Assembly: GCA_015066665.1 (NCBI GenBank)
Contig: SVNX01000001.1
Coordinates: 62,001-126,000, forward strand
Direction: 5' to 3'
Length of the DNA stretch: 64,000 nt
Source: Ruminococcus sp.
GTDB lineage: Bacteria; Bacillota; Clostridia; Oscillospirales; Ruminococcaceae
Shown here: piece after piece, positions 1-10,094 of the stretch
Layout of the letters: each line of letters begins with the position of its first letter
How positions within the stretch are numbered: the first letter of the stretch is position 1
Notes under the pieces: generated by a model
Seen by the model: only the letters and a program-made list of their open reading frames with translations
What the model was told of the DNA's origin: nothing
The model's database searches: none
Translations under genes and position numbers: made by a program

Positions 1-3000
1 GTGCATCTTGGCAATCCTTATGGCAAGACGGCTGACAATCAGAATAATAATGGTTCCAAGTTCACAAAGATCATTGCACAGGATGGTACGGAAACATGGA
101 TTTCCAGAGATTCTGTTGCCAGCGATGATAAGAGTAAGAACAACCATCCCGGTGTAACCAGCCTTCTGTACAACTTCTACGAAGCAAGTCAGACCTTGGT
201 CATCGGCAATAACTTCCAGGGTACCGTTCTGGCACCTAATGCCGATGTAACCGATGAGTGGATGTATCTGATCCGTGCAGAAATTGAGAAGAATCCGGAT
301 AAGACCGTACAGAAGCTTGTAGATGAAAAGTTTCAGCAATATCTGAGAGGTCACCTCTCCGGTGCGCTGATTGCCAAGAGCTTTGAAGGCGGTACGGAGT
401 TCGGTTACAGACCGTATGACGGCCCGGCTTCCATCCTCGGCATGACTTCCAATTATCAGATTGAAGTCAATAAGTTTGCTGAGGACGGCGAGAGTTTCCT
501 GGCCGGTGCGACCATCGGCATCTTCAATGTCAATGAGGATGGCACACAGGGCAATCTTGCCAAGAGCTTTGTTTCCAGCGGTACAGGTACCGATCTGGTG
601 AATCTGGCTCCCGGCAAGTACATGATGAAGGAAATTCAGGCACCCGACGGCTATGCAGTCGGTGATACTGTGTACTACTTCGAGATCAAGGAAGAAGGCA
701 TTGTAGAGGAAGAGGAGATCGACCTCGGTACACAGGTGTACTACACACCCAATGTCTACTATCTGGTTACCGAAGCAACGACAGAGGCCACAACGGAAGC
801 CACAACTGAGGCATCCACAGATGCTACGACTGCAGAGGAAACCACAGCTGAAGAAACCACAGCTGAAGAAACCACGGTTGAAGAGACAACTGTTGAAGAA
901 ACAACAGCCGAGGAAACAACCGTTGAAGAAACGACTGTCGAAGAGACGACAGCCGAGGAAACCACAGCAGCATCCGTGGTGTCTGACAATGTTTCCCAGA
1001 AATCCGCAAAGAGTGTTGCCAATGCGGTTCGTCCGCTTTCCGGCGATGGTGATGGCTTCACAGTGACACCTTCCGAGGTGGCTGAAGGCGGATATGAGCC
1101 CGCAGAAACACTGAAGACCTTTGAACTGGGTCAGTTCTGCTGGAACAACAGAAACAACACCGAGCTGAAGATTGCATCTGTCAAGTTCTGGTACTATGAC
1201 AACGAGAACAACATTCAGACTGCGGAGTTTGATGCTTCTCAGTTTACGGATGAGAATACTACAGGCTGGAGCAATGTTACACTTTCTCAGACTATTAAGG
1301 ATACCATCGGTAAGAAGGTTCTGAAGTTTGAAGTGACAACCACAGGCCCTGAGGGCGTGATTGCAAGCCTTGTTGCACAGCAGGTTCTGTCAAGCGGTAA
1401 TTGGGCTGAGCTTACGACAATTGACAATGTTGCTGCCGGTGATACTGTTTCCTACGGCGAAAGCGAAGTCACAAGATACTACAAGCTCGTGGATAACTGC
1501 CCTGAAGAAGGCTGCAAGTATGAGTGCACCATGGGCACAAGACAGCTCACCAGAACCGTAAGCTACACCGATAAGGTGAAGATCGAGGTGTTCAGTGACA
1601 ATACCTTCAAGGCACCCCATGTGGCAATGGCAGATTACTCTCCTCTGGAGATTCAGAATCATCTGTACATGACGGATGACAAGACCTTCGCTTTCACAGT
1701 TGAGGGCGAGACCGTAACCGCTTATGAAGTGGATGCCGAGGGCAACCGCACAGTGACAGACGATCCCAGGCTTAAGACAATTAAGGTGAAGCCTAACAAG
1801 TATCTGGTCTTCTATGACGGCGACAACGTAAGCACAACCATCAATCTGAATGAGAAGCTCGGCAACTTCACCTTCTCGTTCACAAACAACGAAGCGCTCA
1901 CCTTCAAGAAGGTGGACAAGGCCGGCGCACTGCTCAAGGGTGCAGTGATTGAGATGACAAGCGGCCGGTATACACCCGCAGGCTGGAATACTCCCGTTTC
2001 CTATGCACCCGGCGATGCATTTGAGGAATTTGACTGGGAGAATGGTGCTGCATCCGATTCCATGAGTCTTTCTGCGATCGATGAGGCAGTAACGGTTGGT
2101 ATTCCGAATGGATACTTTACAACATATGTATTCGATAATGTTTACAGAATTCATGAAACTGAGACACCCAGTGATATTTATGTTCCCGGTGATGATATTT
2201 TCATTGTAAAGTATCAGGGTATCCTTTACTGGACAACGGCTCCCAATGAAGACACACCGGAAACCTTCCCGCTGAGTGCGAATTGGAGGAATGGTGCTGT
2301 TTCTGTCAATGCCAACTCCGGCTGGAACGCTTTTGATACCGAGAACTGCACAGCGCAGGAGCGCACACTTTCCATGCAGAACCTCGAGATCGATGGTGTC
2401 AAGGTCGTTCTCTCCAAGATTGACGCACTGGTGAAGAATACAGTTGCAGGCGCTGAGCTGAATCTGTACGCTGTTCCGGCGGACGGTTCCGAGGACGTAC
2501 TGCTCTACACCTTCACCGATTTCTCCGGTATTGAGAACCTGGCACAGCATGCTGAGTTCCGTGCTCTTTCCGACGAGAAAACAAAGCCTTATGTAGAAAA
2601 GGGTTATCTCAAGCCCGGTACCTACTACTTCACAGAGACTGTTGCTCCCGATGGCTATGCGGAGAATCTTGTGGATAACGGCGACAAGATGTATTTCACA
2701 GTGAATGCGGATGAGACGGTTGCGGAAGGCTATTCTGTAGTATCCGGTACAGAAGAAGTGACCTACAATGTTGTAAATGGTCCCAGCTATGGACAGTGGG
2801 GAAATAAATATCAGTATTTCGTTACCAATCAGAATGGTGAGGTTTTGAATGATGGTGATGTAGCTGAGATTTCTCATTCCGGTCTGAGCAAAATCATTGT
2901 GACAACTGAGCAGGCAAACAGTGAGACAATGGAAATCTATTCCGATGATGAAAATTGGAATATGAAGACATATCCGTTCAACAATTCCAATACACTTGAA

Positions 3001-6000
3001 ATCACTGACCTGACCAGCTTCAATGGTAATAAGCTGGAGTTTCAGATTTTTAACCATAAGATCACAAGCATTACATTTGTAACAACAAGTTATGAGCAGA
3101 CCGCTCTGCACGACTCCCTGACCATCAATGGCACAAACATCGCCATTGCCAACAACCCGCTCATCTCTGTTGACAAGGTCAACGAGAGCGGTGAAAAGCT
3201 GACCGGTGCTTCCCTGAGCGTTTCCAAGGTCGGCGGCGTGACACTCGACAACGACGGCAATGTTTCCGAGCTGGTTCTTTATGCAGAGACCGTGCCCGTT
3301 GACAGCTGGATCACCGCTGAGGAAACCGTAACCGAAATGGTTGAGGGTACCGATGAAGAAGGCAATCCCACCATGGTAGAGCAGTCCAAGACTGTCATCA
3401 AGGTGCGTGAGCTGAAAACTGAAAACGGCGACCTGACTGACGGCGTGTATGCACTCGAGGAGAACAGTGCTCCTGCCGGCTATCTGAAGGCAGATACCAT
3501 CTACTTTGTAGTCGTAGGCGGCATGGTTCAGGACTTCATTGTGAACAAGACCGAGAATGGTTTTGTGATGACAACCGATGAGAATCCCGCTGTTACAGGC
3601 AACCGTATTACCATGGTCGATGAGAGTGCAAACCTCACCATCGGCAAGTATGACATCATGGGTCAGAATGAGATCGCCGGCGCAGAGCTGACACTCACCC
3701 TGACAGAAGCAGCACAGGGCGTGAACCTCGAGGATGTTGTGAATGCAGCAACCAAGACAAATGAAGGCCTGACCTTCAATGATGACTTCAGCGCACTGAC
3801 ATGGATCTCCACAACGGAGGATCTGGTGCTCTCCGGTCTGCCGAATGGCACATACAAGCTGGAGGAAACCGGTGATGTATTCACCTTTGACAACGACACA
3901 ACCGATGATATCCCTGCAAAGGAATATCAGGTAATCGAATCCGAACTCGTATTCACAATTACAGATGGCGTAGTGACCATCGTATCCGGCGCAGAAGCCA
4001 ACCTTGCAACTGAGGAACAGGAAGCAGGTTACTTCTACGCAGACGGCAACAAGATTCAGGTATGCGATGCTGAGGTCAAGGAAGCAACTGAAGTGACCAT
4101 CGGCAAGTATGACATCATGGGTCAGAATGAGATCGCCGGTGCAGAGCTGACACTCACCCTGACAGAAGCAGCACAGGGCGTGAACCTCGAGGATGTTGTG
4201 AATGCAGCAACCAAGACAAATGAAGGCCTGACCTTCAATGATGACTTCAGCGCACTGACATGGATCTCCACAACGGAGGATCTGGTGCTCTCCGGTCTGC
4301 CGAATGGCACATACAAGCTGGAGGAAACCGGTGATGTATTCACCTTTGACAACGACACAACCGATGATATCCCTGCAAAGGAATATCAGGTAATCGAATC
4401 CGAACTCGTATTCACAATTACAGATGGCGTAGTGACCATCGTATCCGGTGCAGAAGACAACCTTGCAACTGAGGAACAGGAAGCAGGTTACTTCTACGCA
4501 GACGGCAACAAGATTCAGGTATGCGATGCTGAGGTCAAGGAACCAACTGAAGTGACCATCGGCAAGTATGACATCATGGGTCAGAATGAGATCGCCGGTG
4601 CAGAGCTGACACTCACCCTGACAGAAGCAGCACAGGGCGTGACCCTCAAGGATGTTGTGAATGCAGCAACCAAGAAAAATGAAGGCCTGACCTTCAATGA
4701 TGACTTCAGCGCACTGACATGGATCTCCACAACGGAGGATCTGGTGCTCTCCGGTCTGCCGGACGGCACATACAAGCTGGAGGAAACCGGTGATGTATTC
4801 ACATACGACAACGACACAACCGATGATATCCCTGCAAAGGAATATCAGGTCATCGACTCCGAACTCGTATTCACAATTACAGATGGCGTAGTGACCATCG
4901 TATCCGGCGCAGCTGAAAAACTTGCAACTACGGAACAGGAAGCAGGTTACTTCTACGCAGAAGGCAACAAGATTCAGGTATGCGATGCTGCACAGTATCT
5001 CCCTGTTTCCGCAGTCATCTCCAAGCAGGATATCGCAGGCAATGAAATCCCCGGCGCTTCCCTGACTGTTTATGACGGCACAACAAAGATTGACAACTGG
5101 GTTTCTGTAGAAAATCAGAGCCACACAATCGATGGCCTGACACCCAATAAGGTGTACAGACTTGAGGAAGTTGCAGTTCCCGATGGCTTCACGAAGGCAC
5201 AGGATATCTACTTCAAGGTGGATGAGAAGGGCAATGTGACTGTTTCCGATGCGGAAGACGGTACATTCGCAGCTCCTGTTACCACGAACGACGCACATGC
5301 CAATAAGGTCATCATGACCGATGAGAAGACCAAGGTTGTCATCTCTAAGATCAATGTGGCCGGCGGCGAGATCGATGGTGCATTTCTGGAGATCACTTAT
5401 GAAGATGAGACCGGTATTCATACAGTCACATCCTGGACATCTGTTGAAGGCCAGAGCCATATGGTGGAAGGCCTCACCGCAGATAAGATCTACACACTGA
5501 CAGAGACACAGGCTCCCGAGGGCTATGAGATTGCGGAAAGCATTCAGTTCCGCATCGATGCTGAGGATGGCTATGTCTACATCATCACTGAGGATGAGCA
5601 GGGTAATAGCGTTGAAGTCGTGAAGCAGGATAATAAAATTGTCATGACTGACGCTTACGCCACAACCACAACGGAATCGACAACAGAATCGACAACTTCC
5701 ACAACCGAAACCACGACAGAGGAGACTACCGAGGAGACTACGGAATCGACGACCGAATCCACAACAACAGAAACCTCCACAGAAACCTCTACGACCGAGT
5801 CGACCACTGAGTCGACAACAACGACAACAACGACAACAACATCTACCACCACAACGACTACAACCACAACCACAACCACAACGACCACTACAACTACAAC
5901 AACGACTACAACTACAACAACAACTACGACTACAACAACAACTACTACCACAACGACAACAACAACGACAACTACCACAACAACAACAACAACGACAACA

Positions 6001-7659
6001 ACGACCACCACTACCACAACAACAACCACAACAACAACGACAACAACGACAACTACAACGACAACAACGACGACAACAACGACCACGACCACAACGACGA
6101 CATCGACAACCAAGGCTCCGGAGACAACTACGACAACAACAACCACCAAGGCTCCGGAAACAACCACAAGCACAACCACGACAACCACGACAACCACGAC
6201 AACCTCCACCACAGAGGCAACCACGACGACCGTGAAGGTAGTCATTGCTAAGCAGGATATCGCAGGCAATGAGATCGAAGGTGCAACACTCCGTGTATAC
6301 GAAGTGGCTCCCGACGGTACCAGAACTGAGGTCAAGGAATGGACTTCCGTGAAGGATGAAGTGCATGAAGTGGATGGCCTGAACGCAGATCAGATCTATG
6401 TACTCGAAGAAGTGACCGCTCCCGATGGCTATCAGGTTGCTGAGGACATCTACTTCCGTGTGGATGGCGACGGCAATGTTGAGGTCTCCAAGGATGCTGA
6501 AAACTGGAGTGCAGCGGATGAAAATATCGTAGTCATGGTGGACGCTCCCATCGTTTACATCTCCAAGCAGAATATTGCAGGCGATGAGATCGAAGGCGCT
6601 AAGCTCACCGTAACCTACGAGGATGAAAACGGCAATCTCGTGAATGTGGATTCCTGGACTTCTTCTGAAGGTCAGAGCCATGAGATCACCGGCCTCACCG
6701 CAGATAAGATCTACACACTGACTGAGACACAGGCACCCGAGGGCTATGAGATTGCGGAAAGCATCCAGTTCAAGATCAGCTCCGAGGATGGCAATGTCTA
6801 CATCATCACTGAGGATGAGCAGGGTAATGTCGTTGAAGTTGTGAAGGAGGACAACACTGTTGTTATGGTGGATGAGTACACAACCACCACCACCACGACC
6901 ACAACAACACCCGAAACCACAACGACAACCACCACGACCACTGCAGAAACCACGACTACGACAACGACAACCACCACTCCGGAAACAACAACAACGACCA
7001 CCACAACGACAACCACCACTCCGGAAACTACCACAACGACTACAACGACCACCACTCCGGAGACCACAACCACAACAACCACGACGACCACTCCGGAAAC
7101 CACAACGACAACAACTACTACAACTACTACCACTACCACTACAACAACAACAACAACCACCACCACTACTACTACAACTACAACAACAACAACAACAACA
7201 ACAACTACTACCACCACAACAACCACAACGACAACGACAACCACAACCACAACATCCACCACCACAACGACCACAACGACCAGCACAACAGAAACCACAA
7301 CGACAACAACCACCACAACCACCACAGAGGATACCACGACAACCACAACCACCACATACGATGTGCAGAATGAAACCCAGACCACACCGTATACGGATGA
7401 TGTGGATGTAGAGACAACGACCACACCGTGGATCGATGATGCGGATCAGAGCTCCAAGACAACAACGTCCGAGACTTCCACAGAAACGACCACCACAACG
7501 ACAACAACCACCGCAGCAACAACGACGACCAAGAAGACAGGCACAAGCTCTCCGCAGACCGGAGACCGTGCAATGACAGGTATCGTTGCAGTGGCAGGCA
7601 TCTCCCTGCTGGCAATGGCTGTTGCATGTGTCGGCTCTCGCAAGCGTGACGAAGACTAA
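1..7659 (+). CDS. Giant sortase-anchored adhesin, 5' end cut by window
   Basis: This is a cell-wall surface protein of at least 2,552 residues; the GTG at base 1 is an internal codon, not a start. Residues 1-150 resemble the end of a choice-of-anchor-A domain (motifs GTVLAPNADV and GHLSGALIAKSF). After that come many Cna-B/SpaA-like domains, each ending in a phrase such as KEIQAPDGY or ETQAPEGYEI, which in this family often carry Lys-Asn isopeptide bonds. A 153-residue domain is repeated three times (about 1214-1666), with copies 1 and 2 nearly identical. Acidic Thr/Glu repeats (257-322) and two almost pure Thr tracts (about 1887-2079 and 2293-2455) act as linkers and are likely O-glycosylated. 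The C-terminus has SPQTG, a hydrophobic helix and the basic tail SRKRDED, a variant LPXTG sortase signal. Its role in adhesion is inferred. Confidence 0.93.
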   Translation: MHLGNPYGKTADNQNNNGSKFTKIIAQDGTETWISRDSVASDDKSKNNHPGVTSLLYNFYEASQTLVIGNNFQGTVLAPNADVTDEWMYLIRAEIEKNPDKTVQKLVDEKFQQYLRGHLSGALIAKSFEGGTEFGYRPYDGPASILGMTSNYQIEVNKFAEDGESFLAGATIGIFNVNEDGTQGNLAKSFVSSGTGTDLVNLAPGKYMMKEIQAPDGYAVGDTVYYFEIKEEGIVEEEEIDLGTQVYYTPNVYYLVTEATTEATTEATTEASTDATTAEETTAEETTAEETTVEETTVEETTAEETTVEETTVEETTAEETTAASVVSDNVSQKSAKSVANAVRPLSGDGDGFTVTPSEVAEGGYEPAETLKTFELGQFCWNNRNNTELKIASVKFWYYDNENNIQTAEFDASQFTDENTTGWSNVTLSQTIKDTIGKKVLKFEVTTTGPEGVIASLVAQQVLSSGNWAELTTIDNVAAGDTVSYGESEVTRYYKLVDNCPEEGCKYECTMGTRQLTRTVSYTDKVKIEVFSDNTFKAPHVAMADYSPLEIQNHLYMTDDKTFAFTVEGETVTAYEVDAEGNRTVTDDPRLKTIKVKPNKYLVFYDGDNVSTTINLNEKLGNFTFSFTNNEALTFKKVDKAGALLKGAVIEMTSGRYTPAGWNTPVSYAPGDAFEEFDWENGAASDSMSLSAIDEAVTVGIPNGYFTTYVFDNVYRIHETETPSDIYVPGDDIFIVKYQGILYWTTAPNEDTPETFPLSANWRNGAVSVNANSGWNAFDTENCTAQERTLSMQNLEIDGVKVVLSKIDALVKNTVAGAELNLYAVPADGSEDVLLYTFTDFSGIENLAQHAEFRALSDEKTKPYVEKGYLKPGTYYFTETVAPDGYAENLVDNGDKMYFTVNADETVAEGYSVVSGTEEVTYNVVNGPSYGQWGNKYQYFVTNQNGEVLNDGDVAEISHSGLSKIIVTTEQANSETMEIYSDDENWNMKTYPFNNSNTLEITDLTSFNGNKLEFQIFNHKITSITFVTTSYEQTALHDSLTINGTNIAIANNPLISVDKVNESGEKLTGASLSVSKVGGVTLDNDGNVSELVLYAETVPVDSWITAEETVTEMVEGTDEEGNPTMVEQSKTVIKVRELKTENGDLTDGVYALEENSAPAGYLKADTIYFVVVGGMVQDFIVNKTENGFVMTTDENPAVTGNRITMVDESANLTIGKYDIMGQNEIAGAELTLTLTEAAQGVNLEDVVNAATKTNEGLTFNDDFSALTWISTTEDLVLSGLPNGTYKLEETGDVFTFDNDTTDDIPAKEYQVIESELVFTITDGVVTIVSGAEANLATEEQEAGYFYADGNKIQVCDAEVKEATEVTIGKYDIMGQNEIAGAELTLTLTEAAQGVNLEDVVNAATKTNEGLTFNDDFSALTWISTTEDLVLSGLPNGTYKLEETGDVFTFDNDTTDDIPAKEYQVIESELVFTITDGVVTIVSGAEDNLATEEQEAGYFYADGNKIQVCDAEVKEPTEVTIGKYDIMGQNEIAGAELTLTLTEAAQGVTLKDVVNAATKKNEGLTFNDDFSALTWISTTEDLVLSGLPDGTYKLEETGDVFTYDNDTTDDIPAKEYQVIDSELVFTITDGVVTIVSGAAEKLATTEQEAGYFYAEGNKIQVCDAAQYLPVSAVISKQDIAGNEIPGASLTVYDGTTKIDNWVSVENQSHTIDGLTPNKVYRLEEVAVPDGFTKAQDIYFKVDEKGNVTVSDAEDGTFAAPVTTNDAHANKVIMTDEKTKVVISKINVAGGEIDGAFLEITYEDETGIHTVTSWTSVEGQSHMVEGLTADKIYTLTETQAPEGYEIAESIQFRIDAEDGYVYIITEDEQGNSVEVVKQDNKIVMTDAYATTTTESTTESTTSTTETTTEETTEETTESTTESTTTETSTETSTTESTTESTTTTTTTTTSTTTTTTTTTTTTTTTTTTTTTTTTTTTTTTTTTTTTTTTTTTTTTTTTTTTTTTTTTTTTTTTTTTTTTTTTTTTTTTTTTTTTTTSTTKAPETTTTTTTTKAPETTTSTTTTTTTTTTTSTTEATTTTVKVVIAKQDIAGNEIEGATLRVYEVAPDGTRTEVKEWTSVKDEVHEVDGLNADQIYVLEEVTAPDGYQVAEDIYFRVDGDGNVEVSKDAENWSAADENIVVMVDAPIVYISKQNIAGDEIEGAKLTVTYEDENGNLVNVDSWTSSEGQSHEITGLTADKIYTLTETQAPEGYEIAESIQFKISSEDGNVYIITEDEQGNVVEVVKEDNTVVMVDEYTTTTTTTTTTPETTTTTTTTTAETTTTTTTTTTPETTTTTTTTTTTTPETTTTTTTTTTPETTTTTTTTTTPETTTTTTTTTTTTTTTTTTTTTTTTTTTTTTTTTTTTTTTTTTTTTTTTTTTTSTTTTTTTTSTTETTTTTTTTTTTEDTTTTTTTTYDVQNETQTTPYTDDVDVETTTTPWIDDADQSSKTTTSETSTETTTTTTTTTAATTTTKKTGTSSPQTGDRAMTGIVAVAGISLLAMAVACVGSRKRDED
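3643..5000 (+). repeat. Three 459-bp direct repeats inside the adhesin
   Basis: The 153-residue unit beginning TIGKYDIMGQNEIAG occurs three times in frame with a 459-bp period. The shadow antisense ORFs at 3663, 4122 and 4581 show the same spacing. Units 1 and 2 are nearly identical at DNA level. Unit 3 has scattered changes, for example NLEDVV to TLKDVV and FTFDND to FTYDND. This suggests recent duplication or gene conversion. Confidence 0.95.
5659..6237 (+). repeat. Poly-threonine codon tract 1 of the adhesin
   Basis: About 190 codons are almost all ACN, broken by a few Ser, Glu and KAPE residues. All four Thr codons (ACA, ACC, ACG, ACT) are mixed, so the tract is not a simple trinucleotide microsatellite at DNA level. 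That points to selection for the amino acid. The antisense poly-Val ORF at 5655-6335 is its shadow. Confidence 0.95.
6877..7365 (+). repeat. Poly-threonine codon tract 2 of the adhesin
   Basis: This is a second Thr-rich linker placed between the last Cna-B-like domain and the sortase signal. It begins with several TTTPETTT-type units and then becomes pure Thr. Codons are mixed as in tract 1. Its position suggests a stalk that carries the domains through the wall. Confidence 0.95.
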
Positions 7660-7670
7660 ACCCTGATGAA

Positions 7671-7701
7671 TCCCCCGCCTTCCGGCGGGGGGTTCTTTTT
7701 T
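7671..7701 (+). terminator. Intrinsic terminator of the adhesin gene
   Basis: The hairpin CCCCCGCC-TTCC-GGCGGGGG followed by a T run lies 12 bases after the stop codon. Confidence 0.9.
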
Positions 7702-7737
7702 GGAACAGAAGGCAGAAACAGTCCATTCTGCATCGAT

Positions 7738-7754
7738 TTAACAAAGATTTAACA
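7738..7754 (+). promoter_or_regulatory. Pho-box-like direct repeat before the response regulator
   Basis: TTAACA-N5-TTAACA, an 11-bp period repeat, matches the PhoP box pattern known from Bacillus (TTAACA-like hexamers with 5-bp spacing). The same element precedes both Na/Pi transporter genes in this window. Here it would mean autoregulation of phoP-phoR. No strong -10 box is evident downstream. Confidence 0.7.
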
Positions 7755-7829
7755 TACCCGTGATGACTTTTTTCATATTACTATGGGAAAATAAAAGGGA
7801 CAACAAATGGACATAAAGGAGATGTTCCG

Positions 7830-8513
7830 ATGATTTATTTTGTGGAGGATGACAACAGCATCCGCGAGCTTGTGATCTATACGCTGAATAATTCCGGCAT
7901 GGAGGCGGAGGGCTTTGAAAAGCCGTCGGGCTTCTGGCGTGCGATGGAATCAAAAAAGCCATCCCTCATTCTTCTTGATATCATGCTGCCGGAGGAGGAT
8001 GGCCTCACGGTGCTCCGGAAGCTCCGTGCAAATCCTGCCCATGCGCAGATCCCCGTCATGATGCTCACCGCCAAGGGCAGCGAGTTTGACAAGGTGGTCG
8101 GGCTGGATGCGGGTGCGGATGACTATCTGCCCAAGCCCTTTGGCATGATGGAGCTGATTGCCCGTGTCAAGGCACTGCTGCGTCGTTCGGGTGCGGGTTC
8201 TTCGGGCAAGGAATATCATCTCGGCCGGCTGATGGTCAATCCGGAAAAGCATCTTGTCCATGTGGACGGCAAGGATGTGGTGCTCACGTTCAAGGAATTC
8301 GAGATGCTCTGCCTGCTGCTCAAGAATCAGGGCATGGTGCTGACACGCGATCAGTTCCTCAATCAGGTCTGGGGCTATAATTTCGATGGTGAGAACCGGA
8401 CGGTTGATGTACATATCCGCACACTGCGGCAGAAGCTGGGTGAGGCGGGCTGTTATATCCGCACGATCCGCGGCATCGGCTACAAGATCGAGGAGACGGA
8501 AGATGAAGTATAA
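7830..8513 (+). CDS. PhoP/PhoB-type response regulator
   Basis: This 227-residue protein belongs to the OmpR/PhoB family. The receiver domain has the acidic pair EDD near the start, the phosphoacceptor Asp50 in LLDIMLPEEDG, and the Lys in LPKPF. A C-terminal winged helix (TVDVHIRTLRQKLGE, TIRGIGYKIEE) binds DNA. The start is set by the upstream AAGGAGATG. The gene overlaps the next one by 11 bases, so the kinase is translationally coupled. The Pho-box-like repeat upstream, and the same repeat before two phosphate transporters, suggest it governs the phosphate-starvation response; that role is inferred. Confidence 0.92.
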   Translation: MIYFVEDDNSIRELVIYTLNNSGMEAEGFEKPSGFWRAMESKKPSLILLDIMLPEEDGLTVLRKLRANPAHAQIPVMMLTAKGSEFDKVVGLDAGADDYLPKPFGMMELIARVKALLRRSGAGSSGKEYHLGRLMVNPEKHLVHVDGKDVVLTFKEFEMLCLLLKNQGMVLTRDQFLNQVWGYNFDGENRTVDVHIRTLRQKLGEAGCYIRTIRGIGYKIEETEDEV

Positions 8514-9861
8514 ACTGCTCAAACAGATCTTTATTGCCTGTATTGCGGTATTTCTGATGAGCTTCGGTCTGATGGTCTGGGTGATGTATGATTTCCAGAC
8601 GAAGCGGAGCTGGTCGGAGCTGGAGGACACGGCGGCCTATCTGTCGGCGGCCTCGGCGGAGCATGGCTGGGGCTTTGTGGAGGATGTGGCACGGGAGACG
8701 GAGCACCGCATCACGGTGATCGATCCGGCGGGCACGGTGCTGTATGACTCGGTGCTGGAGGCGTCGGCGCTGGGCGATCACAGCGACCGTGAGGAGATTG
8801 TGGAAGCCTGCGAGGGCGGACGTGGTGAGAGCGAGCGTTTTTCGGCATCGATGAGCAAGAAAACGATGAACTATGCGGTGATGCTGAAAAACGGCGATAT
8901 CCTGCGTGTTTCCATGACGGAGGACACGATTGTGAAGGTGCTGCTGAGCATGATTCAGCCGATGCTGGCAGTGATGATCCTGATGATTGTGCTGTCTGTG
9001 GTACTGGCATCGCAGTTTTCGAAAAAGATCATGCAGCCGATCAACCGGCTGGATGTGGAAAATCCGGATGACCGTGACTTATATCCTGAAATGAAGCCGT
9101 TTGTACGCCGCATCATGAAGCAGAACCAGCAGATTCACGCACAGATGAGCGAGCTGCAGCAGGAGCACAAGAAGCAGGATGCAATGCGCCGTGAATTCAC
9201 AGCGAATGTTTCACACGAGCTGAAGACGCCGCTGACATCGATTTCGGGGTTTGCGGAGATCATTCGTGACGGGATGGTGCAGGAGAAGGACATTCCTCGG
9301 TTTGCGGGGAATATTCATCAGGAGGCACAGCGCATGATCGTGCTGGTGAATGATATTCTGAAGCTTTCCCGACTGGAAGAGGGGCACACGGATCTTGCGG
9401 AGAAGATGGTGCCGGTGGACATGCATGCAGTCTGCGAGGAGGTAGCCGGACGTCTTGAGATGGCGGCATCGAAGGCGGGCGTAGCGATTCACTGTGAGGG
9501 TGAAAAAGCAATGGTATCGGGCATCCGGCTGATGCTGGAGGAGATCGTATACAATGTATGTGACAATGCGATCAAGTACAATCGGGCGGGCGGTTATGTA
9601 AAAATCCGGACGGAGTGCGAAGCCGGCGAAGTCCGGGTGACGGTGAAGGATAACGGCATCGGCATACCTGCGGAGGATCAGCCCCGTATTTTCGAGCGTT
9701 TCTATCGGGTGAACAAGAGTCATTCGAAGGAAGTGGGCGGCACGGGACTGGGACTTTCGATTGTCAAGCACGGCATGGCCTATCACAATGCACGGACGAT
9801 CCTTGAGAGTGAGGAAGGTGTCGGCACGGAGATCGTGCTGGTATTTCCGGGGATGAATTAA
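8503..9861 (+). CDS. PhoR-like membrane sensor histidine kinase
   Basis: This 452-residue kinase is the partner of the preceding regulator. I place the start at the ATG in the overlap (MKYKLLKQIF), not at the long upstream extension in the ORF track. Residues 8-28 form a first membrane helix, an extracellular sensor of about 115 residues follows, and a second helix lies near 152-170. The cytoplasmic part has a short linker, a HisKA dimerisation domain with H238 in NVSHELKTPLTS, and a HATPase domain with an N box (CDNAIKYN), G1 (DNGIGIP), F box (FERFYRV) and G2 (GGTGLGLSIV). All catalytic boxes are intact. No PAS domain is obvious. Confidence 0.92.
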   Translation: MKYKLLKQIFIACIAVFLMSFGLMVWVMYDFQTKRSWSELEDTAAYLSAASAEHGWGFVEDVARETEHRITVIDPAGTVLYDSVLEASALGDHSDREEIVEACEGGRGESERFSASMSKKTMNYAVMLKNGDILRVSMTEDTIVKVLLSMIQPMLAVMILMIVLSVVLASQFSKKIMQPINRLDVENPDDRDLYPEMKPFVRRIMKQNQQIHAQMSELQQEHKKQDAMRREFTANVSHELKTPLTSISGFAEIIRDGMVQEKDIPRFAGNIHQEAQRMIVLVNDILKLSRLEEGHTDLAEKMVPVDMHAVCEEVAGRLEMAASKAGVAIHCEGEKAMVSGIRLMLEEIVYNVCDNAIKYNRAGGYVKIRTECEAGEVRVTVKDNGIGIPAEDQPRIFERFYRVNKSHSKEVGGTGLGLSIVKHGMAYHNARTILESEEGVGTEIVLVFPGMN

Positions 9862-9904
9862 ACAATCGTTTGTTTGGTTGTTTTGCTCTTAAGCACATGA
9901 TTTC

Positions 9905-10045
9905 AAAAGGCGAAGCCTTTGGCGGTGCAGGTGCGCAGCACCTGCACCGAAGCCCCCCTCCCTTCAGGGAGGGGGGTGAGGGGGGAGGGTTAAGCAGCTG
10001 CAGGAGCGGAGGGCAGCGCCCTCGGCGAGTGCAGCTGCCCCGATC
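9905..10045 (+). repeat. GC-rich multi-hairpin repeat element
   Basis: Serial hairpins: AAAGGC-GAA-GCCTTT, then GGTGCAGGTGC-GCA-GCACCTGCACC, then CCCCCCTCCC-TTCA-GGGAGGGGGG. It has no credible ORF. It belongs to the same general family as elements at 12.5, 15.9, 16.5, 18.0, 19.2, 19.6, 19.9, 22.9, 58.1 and 60.8 kb. The first hairpin may also end transcription of the kinase operon, but no T run follows. Confidence 0.75.
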
Positions 10046-10059
10046 CCCAAAAAATCCCC

Positions 10060-10088
10060 TTGACATTTGCGCCGTTTTTGTATATAAT
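10060..10088 (+). promoter_or_regulatory. Promoter of the cysE-cysS T-box transcript
   Basis: TTGACA and TATAAT are separated by 17 bp, a perfect sigma-A-type promoter. Confidence 0.9.
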
Positions 10089-10094
10089 AAAGTA

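Noticed and set aside
5655-6335. Antisense poly-valine ORF of 226 codons (and a similar one at 6798-7424)
   Set aside because: It is the complement of the Thr codon tract (ACN reads as NGT, so Val/Gly/Ser/Cys in other frames). It has no ribosome site.
1390-6681. 1,763-codon ORF on the minus strand under the adhesin
   Set aside because: Long only because of codon bias and the Thr tract in the sense gene. The translation is Cys/Gly/Arg-rich nonsense with no domain.
8386-8502. Long N-terminal extension of the histidine kinase in the ORF track
   Set aside because: It lies inside the response-regulator gene and is Arg-rich out-of-frame sequence. The ATG at 8503 gives a normal first membrane helix.
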